DNA from: Leptothoe spongobia TAU-MAC 1115 | GTDB lineage: Bacteria > Cyanobacteriota > Cyanobacteriia > Phormidesmidales > Phormidesmidaceae | Reading direction: 5' to 3' | Length of the DNA: 63,247 bases | Assembly: GCF_018739885.1 (NCBI RefSeq) | Contig: NZ_JADOES010000031.1 | Location: forward strand, 1 to 63,247 | Shown here: in pieces, positions 56,482 to 63,247 of the stretch | Position numbering within the stretch: position 1 is the first letter of the stretch | Layout: every line of letters begins with the position of its first letter | Notes under the pieces: generated by a model | What the model was told of the DNA's origin: nothing | The model's database searches: none | Seen by the model: the letters and a program-made list of their open reading frames with translations, nothing else | Translations under genes and position numbers: made by a program

Positions 56482-57600
56482 GTGAGTGAGATGACGCCCC
56501 AGGACTATGGCAGCTTTTTGCATGAGGTGAAGCAGCGCATTCGTGAGCGGCATTTGCAGGTGCTACGGAGTGTAAACCGTGAGCTGGTGGAGCTGTATTG
56601 GGAAATTGGGGAGCTGATCCATCAGAAGCAGCAGGCTCTGGGTTGGGGGAAGTCAGTGGTGGAAACGTTAGCACAGGATTTACAGGCTGAGTTTCCGGGG
56701 CGCAATGGGTTTTCGGCCCGAAATCTTTGGAATATGCGGGAGTTCTATAATTCCTATGCTGATCGGCCAAATCTGCAACCGCTGGTTGCAGAAATTAGCT
56801 GGACGAAAAACCTGATGATTTTCAGTCGTTGCAAGGATGATCTAGAGCGGGAGTTTTACCTGCGGGCAACGGCTCGCTATGGCTGGACCAAGGCGGTGCT
56901 GCAGCATCAGGTGGATAATAAGAGCTATGAGAAGTATCTGCTAAATCAGACGAATTTTGATGCTACGGTGCCAGATGATATCAAGGCTCAGGCCGCTTTG
57001 GCGGTCAAAGATAACTATACGTTTGACTTTCTGGAACTGGCGGATGAGCATTCGGAGCGGGAGTTAGAGCTGGCGTTGGTGCGGAACCTGCGGGCTTTTT
57101 TGTCTGAGCTGGGTGGAGCGTTTGCGTTTATTGGTAACCAGTATCGGTTCGAGGTGGGTGGGCAGGAGTATTTTATTGACTTGCTGTTGTTTCATCGGCG
57201 GTTGCGGTGTTTAGTGGCGATTGAGTTGAAAATTGGGGATTTTAAGCCTGAGCATAAGGGCAAGATGGAGTTTATCTATTGGCACTTTCGTACTCGTGCG
57301 TTTCGAGAATTAATTACCAACAGTGCGAATGGAGCTAATCCTACAATGAAGAAAATTAATAAGGGAATTGTGCAGAATCTGCCTGTAGCTCTTCCAGAAA
57401 TTTCTATACAACAATCGATTGTTAAAAAACTGGATGCATTTGTATTCGAAACCCAACGCCTCGAAACTATCTATCATAAAAAACTCGTTGCTCTCAACGA
57501 ACTCAAACAATCCATCCTCCAAAAAGCCTTCACAGGCGCACTCACCACAGATATCCTTACCCAAGCAACAAAAACCACTAAGGAGGTCATGGCCGCATGA
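56482..57600 (+). CDS. Chimera: DUF1016 PDDEXK nuclease fused to an HsdS C-terminus
   Basis: Residues 1 to about 262 are a DUF1016/YhcG-type protein: helical N-terminal domain (VNRELVELYWEIGELI, GFSARNLWNMREFY) and a PDDEXK nuclease with YFIDLLLFHRRL and IELKIGDFKPEH. The usual C-terminal end of the nuclease is missing. Instead the sequence changes at about 57265 to a type I specificity-subunit end: FRELITNSANG, INKGIVQNLPVALPEISIQQ and the conserved helix LVALNELKQSILQKAFTGAL. This looks like an in-frame deletion that removed the rest of the nuclease and most of hsdS. GTG 56482 or ATG 56491 can start it. The stop overlaps the next ATG (ATGA). Confidence 0.85.
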   Translation: MSEMTPQDYGSFLHEVKQRIRERHLQVLRSVNRELVELYWEIGELIHQKQQALGWGKSVVETLAQDLQAEFPGRNGFSARNLWNMREFYNSYADRPNLQPLVAEISWTKNLMIFSRCKDDLEREFYLRATARYGWTKAVLQHQVDNKSYEKYLLNQTNFDATVPDDIKAQAALAVKDNYTFDFLELADEHSERELELALVRNLRAFLSELGGAFAFIGNQYRFEVGGQEYFIDLLLFHRRLRCLVAIELKIGDFKPEHKGKMEFIYWHFRTRAFRELITNSANGANPTMKKINKGIVQNLPVALPEISIQQSIVKKLDAFVFETQRLETIYHKKLVALNELKQSILQKAFTGALTTDILTQATKTTKEVMAA

Positions 57601-59015
57601 TCACCCTAGAAATCCTCAATCAATGGCTACTGGCCCCAGCAGAAACCGAACAGCTTGAATTCAAAGAAGCCAAACAGCAATTTGATACCACTAGACTCCT
57701 GCGTTACTGTGTCGCCCTAGCCAACGAAGGCGGTGGTCATTTAGTGTTGGGCGTTACCAATAACCCTCCACGCCAAGTTGTCAGTTCTCAGGCATTTTCC
57801 TCACAATCTGCACTCAATAGCATCAAAGCACTTATTGTTCAGAAACTTAGGTTTCGCGTAGAAACCACAGAATTAGTCCACCCTGATGGTCGAGTTCTGA
57901 TCTTCGAAGTACCACCCCGACCCATGGGACAACCCATCGCCTTCGATGGAGCCTATCTCATGCGAGCAGGCGAAGATCTAGTGCCTATGACACCAGATCT
58001 GCTCAAACGTATTTTTGCCGAAGATCAGCAAGATTGGTTTTCGCAAGCAGCTTGTGCAGATGCTAGCCCGGACGACGTCATTGCTTTACTCGATACCCAA
58101 ACCTATTTTGACCTGTTAGACATACCCTATCCCACAACCCGTGATGCCGTACTGAATCGTCTGCAAAGTGAAGGCTTTATTGTTCAATCTACTGGTGGCT
58201 GGACAATCACAAACTTAGCAGCCGTTCTCCTAGCCAAGAAGCTCGATGCTTTTTCACCAGCATTAGCCCGCAAAGCACCTCGTTTTGTGATTTATGAAGG
58301 CATTAACAAGCTGCAGACCCGTGATGAAATTGTCGGACATCGCGGCTATGCCGTAGGTTTTGAAGGATTAGTGGAATTTGTCCATACATCTGCTCCACAA
58401 AACCGTTTTATCGAAGAAGTTGTGCGAGAAGAAGTGAAAATGTTTCCCAAACAAGCACTACGCGAACTGATTGCCAATGCCTTGATCCATCAAGACTTCT
58501 CAGCAACGGGCAGTTCGGTCATGATCGAGATGTACAGTGATCGAATCGAAATCTCAAATCCTGGCATTCCTCCCATCCAAGTTGAACGCTTTATTGATGA
58601 GTATCGCTCCCGTAACGAACAGCTCGCCGATATCATGCGTCGATTTGGCATCTGTGAGGAAAAAGGCAGCGGCATTGACAAAGTCATTACAGCGGCAGAG
58701 GTCTTTCAGCTGCCTGCCCCTGATTTCCGAGTTGGTGAAATTCGAACTACAGCAGTTCTCTTTGCCTATCAAGATTTTGCTGATATGGGCAAACTGGACA
58801 AAATTCGAGCGTGCTATCAACATTGCGTTCTGATGTACTTGAGCAATCAACGCATGTCTAACCAGACCTTACGTGAGCGCTTTCGCTTGAATGAAACGAA
58901 GAACGCGCTCGTTTCTCAAGTAATTGGTGCTACCAAGGATGCAGGATTGATCAAACTAGACGATACAGGGTCGACGTCTACTCGTTATGCTCGCTACCTG
59001 CCCTATTGGGCATAG
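57597..59015 (+). CDS. AlbA_2/Schlafen-like ATP-binding protein of a type I RM locus
   Basis: The 472-residue protein has an N-terminal AlbA_2 (Schlafen-like) domain (ETEQLEFKEAKQQFDT, VALANEGGGHLVLGV) and a C-terminal GHKL-ATPase-like domain (ALRELIANALIHQDFSATGS, DRIEISNPGIPP, RRFGICEEKGSGIDKVI), then a winged-helix end. Such proteins are common between hsdS and hsdR in type I restriction loci; their role is not settled. It overlaps the chimera by four bases and appears intact. Confidence 0.88.
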   Translation: MITLEILNQWLLAPAETEQLEFKEAKQQFDTTRLLRYCVALANEGGGHLVLGVTNNPPRQVVSSQAFSSQSALNSIKALIVQKLRFRVETTELVHPDGRVLIFEVPPRPMGQPIAFDGAYLMRAGEDLVPMTPDLLKRIFAEDQQDWFSQAACADASPDDVIALLDTQTYFDLLDIPYPTTRDAVLNRLQSEGFIVQSTGGWTITNLAAVLLAKKLDAFSPALARKAPRFVIYEGINKLQTRDEIVGHRGYAVGFEGLVEFVHTSAPQNRFIEEVVREEVKMFPKQALRELIANALIHQDFSATGSSVMIEMYSDRIEISNPGIPPIQVERFIDEYRSRNEQLADIMRRFGICEEKGSGIDKVITAAEVFQLPAPDFRVGEIRTTAVLFAYQDFADMGKLDKIRACYQHCVLMYLSNQRMSNQTLRERFRLNETKNALVSQVIGATKDAGLIKLDDTGSTSTRYARYLPYWA

Positions 59016-59016
59016 G

Positions 59017-59333
59017 AGTGCTTAAAAGCAAATCTGGACAGCAAGCTCCTAACCTCTGAAACCCCTATAAATCAAGCCAAAAAGTGCTTAAAAGCAAATC
59101 TGTATAGTAAACCCTTAAATTCTAAACCCCCTATAAATCGTGAAAGATATCGTTGGCTGAGCGAAGTCGTTCGCGAAGCGTCTCCTTTGGAGTTAGCCAA
59201 CATCCCCTTCGACTCCGCTCAGGGGACGCTTACTAGAAATCAAACCCAAAAGTGCTTCAAAGCAAATCTAGACTATCGGCCAGTAAAGTCTGAACCCCTT
59301 ATATATCAATATAAAAAGTGCTTCAAAGCAAAT
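59017..59333. repeat. 66-bp-period repeat array, four copies
   Basis: AGTGCTTNAAAGCAAATCT starts at 59017, 59083, 59251 and 59317 (the last is truncated to AGTGCTTCAAAGCAAAT). Copies 1-2 and 3-4 are 66 bases apart. Copies 2-3 are 168 apart because a 102-base segment has been inserted. Spacers share AACCCCTATAAATC-like ends, so whole 66-base units are duplicated. Each core holds the small dyad TGCTT/AAGCA. The whole 59016-59431 gap has no gene. Confidence 0.85.
59140..59236. mobile_element. 97-bp MITE-like insertion with 5-bp target duplication
   Basis: The 97-base segment interrupts the 66-bp array and is bounded by AAATC on both sides (59135-59139 and 59237-59241). 97 plus 5 equals exactly the extra spacing between repeats 2 and 3. 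Inside are imperfect inverted arms TGAGCGAAGTCG and CGACTCCGCTCA, and a nested GTTGGCT/AGCCAAC pair. No terminal inverted repeat is obvious. Confidence 0.65.
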
Positions 59334-59431
59334 AAAGCTAATATAGTCCTGCTTCCCTCTCCTACTGAGCAAAATTTATTGCAGTCAATTGCGTCCTCAC
59401 TGCGGACGTAATCAAGCAAAAGCGAGCCTGC

Positions 59432-60543
59432 ATGAACGAAGCCGAAACCCGCGCCGAACTTATTGACCCCGCGCCCTCCGCGCCGCAGGCTGGGGCATCG
59501 TCGCAGGTAGCCACATTCGCCGTGAAGTCATCTCCACCAATGGCGACGGCATTTACCAAATCGACATGTGCACCGGGACCGAAACCTACATCGACCAATA
59601 CCCTAGCCCTGCAGACCTATGGACCGCCACCTTCGAACAAGAAAATGAATAGCGCGATCGCTTTGCCGACATCCCCTTCGAAGACCGTAGCGGCACCTGG
59701 GAAGCCCGCTATTACCAACATATCGCCATCAAACGTGTCCTCGAAGCCATCGCCCAAGGCCAGGACCGCATCCTGCTCACCATGGCTACCGGCACCGGAA
59801 AAACCTTTGTCGCATTCCAACTTACCTGGAAACTTTTCAAAAGCCGCTGGAATCTGAGCCGCCAGCCCAGCCGTCGCCTCCGCATTCTATTCTTAGCCGA
59901 CCGTAATATCCTGGCCAATCAAGCCTATAACGCCTTCTCCGCTTTTCCTGAAGATGCTCTGGTGCTAATCGATCCAGCGATTATTAAGAAGCGCGATCGC
60001 GTCCCCAAAAACGGCAGTGTCTTCTTCACCATTTTCCCAACCTTTATGGCAGGCCAGGACGCCGACGGTAACCCCACCCCAAACTTTGGCGATTATCCCC
60101 CCGACTTCTTTGACGTCATCATCATCGACGAATGCCACCGAGGTGGAGCCAGGGACGAAAGCAGCTGGCGCAACACTATGGCGATGCAGAGCTGTTAGAA
60201 ATTAGTCGCTTGATCGATGCAGAGAAAAGTGCTCTGTATAATGGTTTTAGCGTACATTGCTTACACCACTGCTCCCATTAGCCGCCAGAAGAGAGTTGCT
60301 GATAAGAGAGTACGAATCATTTCCCAATACTCCGACAAACAACAAGAGTTTCTAGATTTTGTATTAGATCAATACCTTAAAGAAGGCGTTGGTGAATTAG
60401 ATCGAGGAAAACTTCCTCAGCTGTTAGAGTTGAAGTATAGTGCCATCCGTGATGCTGTTGCAGAACTAGGTAGTGTAGGTGAGAACAGCCAGGTATTTGT
60501 GGATTTCCAGCAATATCTCTACGAGCAAGATCAATTGGCTTAA
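59432..60543 (+). pseudogene. hsdR: hsdR type I restriction subunit, decayed
   Basis: The ATG at 59432 begins MNEAETRAELIDPA, a typical HsdR start. Then come a frameshift near 59476, an internal gap (the endonuclease core between SHIRRE and VISTNGDGIY is missing) and a TGG-to-TAG stop at 59650 (FEQENE-stop-RDRFADIP). The helicase start follows: TMATGTGKTFVAFQL and IIIDECHRGGARDESSWR. At about 60165 the sequence jumps to the C-terminal part (QHYGDAELLEISRLIDAEKS). After another shift near 60242 comes VLAYIAYTTAPISRQ with the end KLPQLLELKYSAIRDAVAEL. Most of the motor domain is deleted. No hsdM is present. The gene is dead. Confidence 0.9.
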
Positions 60544-60871
60544 ATATTGGAGGATCAATCAGAGAGAATAGAGAATTAATTTCTTGATTATGCTTGTAAT
60601 TGTTGTCGTAGCCAATTGGCGGCAGCAGCATTTGTTTCTGTCAGCGGATCGGAAGAGAATATATAGAAGAAGAGATAACAATAACTGAATCGTAAAGGGG
60701 CCTGATTACTAGCACCAGAATCAATTGCTCAAAACATTGATGAAAAAATCAGAGATAGAGCAACATAATGTAGCACTTGTTCACATAATCATAATCTATA
60801 AAAATTGTTACCCTTTCTGATTGGAACAGTAACCTGGTGAATACTATCCGTGAATCGAGGGGAGAAATAAA
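60544..60871. other. Intergenic region before the vWA gene
   Basis: These 328 AT-rich bases hold the promoter and a GAGGGGAGA ribosome-binding site for the vWA gene. On the minus strand a frame of about 46 codons ending at 60588 reads DPLTETNAAAANWLRQQLQA at its end. It looks like the C-terminus of a lost gene and has no start codon. Confidence 0.35.
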
Positions 60872-61528
60872 ATGCCTGTAGGATTACCTGAATTCGTTGA
60901 AAACCCTGAAAACCGGTGCCCGGTGATTTTGTTGCTTGATACTTCCACCTCGATGTCAGGGGAGCCGATACAAGAACTAAGTCGCGGTGTGGAGGTATTT
61001 AAGCAAGATATTCTGAAGGATAGTAAAGCTGCCCTGAGCGTGGAAGTTGCGATTGTGGCCTTTGGTCCAGTTCGACTGGTGCAGGACTTTGTCACTATCG
61101 ATCAACTCACCTTACCCGAGCTAGTGGCCGATGGTCTTACCCCCATTGGCGAAGCCATCAACTATGCTCTGTCGATGCTAGCAAGCCGTAAAGAAGTTTA
61201 TAAAGAAAGCGGGATTCAGTACTATCGACCCTGGATTTTTCTGATTACCGATGGGGCCCCTACCGATGACTGGAAAGCCGCTGCGGAGAAAATTCGAGTT
61301 GGTGAGGCCGCCCGCAAGTTTTGTTTCTTTGCTGTTGGGGTGGAAGGGGCCGATATGAAGACACTCAGACAGATTGCTCCATCAGAGCGCCCTCCCTTAT
61401 TGCTCAAGGGGCTGGACTTTAGTCCGATGTTTGTCTGGTTGAGTGCGTCCATGAAACGGGTGTCGAGTAGTAAAGTGGGTGAGGCCCTAGCTCTGCCCCC
61501 GGTGGAATGGGGACAAATTACTACTTGA
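60872..61528 (+). CDS. TerY-like von Willebrand factor A domain protein
   Basis: The 218-residue protein is a single vWA domain with a complete MIDAS metal site: DTSTSMSG near 28-35, Thr in LTPIGEAINYA near 90 and Asp in ITDGAPTDDW near 125. It matches TerY-type proteins, cytoplasmic binders thought to present a target to the partner phosphatase and kinase. The PP2C gene follows by 25 bases and a kinase gene after that. Confidence 0.9.
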   Translation: MPVGLPEFVENPENRCPVILLLDTSTSMSGEPIQELSRGVEVFKQDILKDSKAALSVEVAIVAFGPVRLVQDFVTIDQLTLPELVADGLTPIGEAINYALSMLASRKEVYKESGIQYYRPWIFLITDGAPTDDWKAAAEKIRVGEAARKFCFFAVGVEGADMKTLRQIAPSERPPLLLKGLDFSPMFVWLSASMKRVSSSKVGEALALPPVEWGQITT

Positions 61529-61553
61529 AGAGGCTGTTTAGAGGTAACTTGCT

Positions 61554-62375
61554 GTGGGATGGAAAGCAATTGCCAGATCGGCTATCGGCACCCGTCATCA
61601 AGAACATCACCAGCCTTGTCAAGATTATGGGTTGGTGACGGTGGCTGCGCCAAGGTCCAGGCGCGATCGCCATGGGGTGATCGTCGGAGTGGTCGCTGAT
61701 GGTGCCGGTAGTGCGCGCCATGCGGAGGTGGGTGCCAAATTAGCGGTGACCACTACCCTCAAGTATTTAGTCGCCAGCGAAGCCTGGCTGCAAAAGCGGC
61801 AACGCTCCTGGCAGGACTGGCCTAAGCCACCATCTGAGGAATTAATCCAGAAGATATTTACCAAGGCTGTGGTGAGATCTCAAGCTAAGATCACCCAGCA
61901 GGCTAGTGATCAGGGCTGGCAACCGGACGATCTGGCTTGTACATTGTTGGCATTTTTGGCTACCCCTGACTGGATAGCGGCTATGCAGATTGGCGATGGC
62001 TTTTTGGTGGTGCGCTATGGTCAATCTCAAGATGGGTATCATTTATTGTTTCAGCCCGATCGCGGTGAGTTTGCGAATCAAACCACCTTTGTGACTGCCG
62101 CCGATGCCCTGACGACTATGCAGATTAGAACTGTAGATCACCCTCCCAGGTTTATTGCTGCTGCCACCGATGGCATTGAGCGAGTTGCGCTGCGCCTGAG
62201 AGACTGGGCCCCCTTCCCCCCTTTCTTTAAGCCCCTGGAGGAGTATCTGGAGGAGACCCCCAACCCAGAGGCCGATGACGCTTATCTGATGAGCTTTCTG
62301 ACTTCAGAGCGCTTAAATCAAAAAACGGATGACGACAAGACTCTAGTATTGTGCCGTTATCATCATCAGGCCTGA
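61554..62375 (+). CDS. PP2C-family protein phosphatase
   Basis: The 273-residue GTG-start protein has the PP2C motifs GTRHQEHHQPCQDY, VGVVADGAGSARHAEVGA with the metal-binding Asp, MQIGDGFLVVRYG, ATDGIERV and a late Asp in KTDDDKTLVLC. It dephosphorylates Ser/Thr residues. AGAGG lies about nine bases before the start. It is the middle gene of the vWA-PP2C-kinase set. Confidence 0.92.
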   Translation: MGWKAIARSAIGTRHQEHHQPCQDYGLVTVAAPRSRRDRHGVIVGVVADGAGSARHAEVGAKLAVTTTLKYLVASEAWLQKRQRSWQDWPKPPSEELIQKIFTKAVVRSQAKITQQASDQGWQPDDLACTLLAFLATPDWIAAMQIGDGFLVVRYGQSQDGYHLLFQPDRGEFANQTTFVTAADALTTMQIRTVDHPPRFIAAATDGIERVALRLRDWAPFPPFFKPLEEYLEETPNPEADDAYLMSFLTSERLNQKTDDDKTLVLCRYHHQA

Positions 62376-62508
62376 GTCAGCAAATAAATATTACCTATGT
62401 ATCAGACATTGTTAAAAAAATTAGGTGATGCATCCGGTTGGGCAATTATTTGAGCCAGTGTTGCAATGATTTGATCCAATATTTTTGCCAGATTGCAGGT
62501 GAGACCCC

Positions 62509-63195
62509 ATGATCAACCAGATGACTAAGAGCACAGGCACAGCGGGACAGGTTTTGGGCTGTGTGGGTGACAGTCGGTCGGTGAAGTTAACCAACCAGCT
62601 GGCCACTAGTGGTGAAGGTCAAGTCTGGCATACTGATTGGCCGGGGCATATCGCTAAGCTCTATTACCACCCTACATACGAGCGCATCCGCAAGCTGGAG
62701 GTGATGATAGCCCACCCACCTACCAATCCCAATGAGTCTATCAATCATGTTTCTTTTGCCTGGCCCAAGGCGCTGTTACAAGATGCTATGGGAAAGTCGG
62801 TCGGATTTGTGATGCCTGAAATTGCTAATAGCATTGGGCTGTTTGATGTGTACAATCCCCAACGGCGGCGCAAGGTTTTACCGGGCTTTAACTGGTTGTA
62901 TTTGCATGTGACGGCCATGAATATTGCCTCGATTACCCAGGCCATTCATGCTAAGGGGTATGTGCTGGGCGATATTAAACCGCAAAATATTTTGGTCAAT
63001 AACCAGGCTCTGCCCTCGATCATCGATACCGACTCGTTTCAGGTAAGTGATCCGGCAACAGGCCGGGTGTTTCGCTGTTTAGTAGGCTCCGAGGGCTTTA
63101 CCCCGCCTGAGCTGTTAGATCGGGATCTGGCTCAGTTTGACCAGACAGAAGGAAACGATCGCTTTCGGCTTGTATTAATTCACAGGGTCCCCTGA
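62509..63195 (+). pseudogene. Ser/Thr protein kinase of the TerY triad, truncated
   Basis: The 228-residue product has a glycine loop (ATSGEGQVW), a likely ATP-binding Lys in HIAKLYYH, a catalytic loop GYVLGDIKPQNILV with Asp near 154, a DFG-equivalent reading DTDSF and the activation-segment end SEGFTPPELL. After DRFRL near 63170 the frame ends within a few codons (VLIHRVP, stop), where a kinase should continue through the rest of its C-lobe. It is therefore truncated or frameshifted. Bases after 63195 do not restore the family in any frame that I can see before the window ends. Confidence 0.75.
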
Positions 63196-63247
63196 ATTTC
63201 TCGTCAATATTGCGATGATCAGGTAGTGTAGTGGCCATGAGTCGCTT

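Noticed and set aside
59017..59333. Possible CRISPR array
   Set aside because: The period is 66 with similar spacers, the copies differ, and no cas genes are present. Whole units are duplicated, not just short repeats.
59432..59857. 141-residue proline/alanine-rich protein
   Set aside because: After the first 14 residues this frame is out of register with HsdR. The low-complexity product is an artefact of the frameshift near 59476.

Overview
The window is chromosomal DNA of a cyanobacterium. It carries a form IB RuBisCO operon (rbcL-rbcX-rbcS), an NblS/Hik33-type sensor kinase next to purD, a cyanobacterial RRM protein, a DUF2839-like small protein and many HIP1 octamers (GCGATCGC, for example at 2602). 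The density of two-component and exported proteins and the dispersed repeats fit a larger-genome, probably filamentous (Leptolyngbya-like) lineage. That placement is inference.

Layout. 1-10.5 kb: a membrane iron-sulfur protein fused to a Crp-like domain and a degenerate sigma54-activator-like domain, a 42-residue membrane microprotein, rbp, a small Spx/ArsC operon, a GST, infC with an apparent ATC start, htpX and a large exported DUF3352-like protein cut by a nonsense codon in its repeat tail. 10.9-20.3 kb: nitrogen assimilation (gltB, gltD), then prxQ-nudix-hydrolase and a RecD/Dda-like helicase. 20.3-33.8 kb: a hybrid kinase followed by a REC-GGDEF-EAL regulator, an ion channel with an unusual pore, panB, an ExoD protein and a propeller protein. 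34-37.7 kb: rbcLXS with a structured leader and spacer, a strong terminator, then an unknown protein overlapping a PIN nuclease. 38-44.4 kb: nucleoside hydrolase, an SLH lipoprotein, purD, nblS and a RodZ-like HTH protein.

44.8-56.4 kb is the most unusual block: a two-domain lipase/esterase, an acyl-CoA-synthetase-like protein and fadN-fadA-fadE, closed by a strong terminator. Together they could take a lipid through ester hydrolysis, activation and a complete beta-oxidation cycle. Cyanobacteria are generally regarded as lacking beta-oxidation. The block is preceded by a leader that looks like an attenuator.

56.5-63.2 kb is accessory DNA. A wrecked type I restriction locus (a DUF1016 nuclease fused in frame to an HsdS tail, an AlbA_2 ATP-binding protein and an hsdR pseudogene) contains a 66-bp repeat array with a 97-bp insertion flanked by AAATC. 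It is followed by a TerY-type vWA protein, a PP2C phosphatase and a truncated protein kinase, matching the TerY-phosphorylation triad. No tRNA, rRNA, CRISPR array or complete insertion sequence was recognised.
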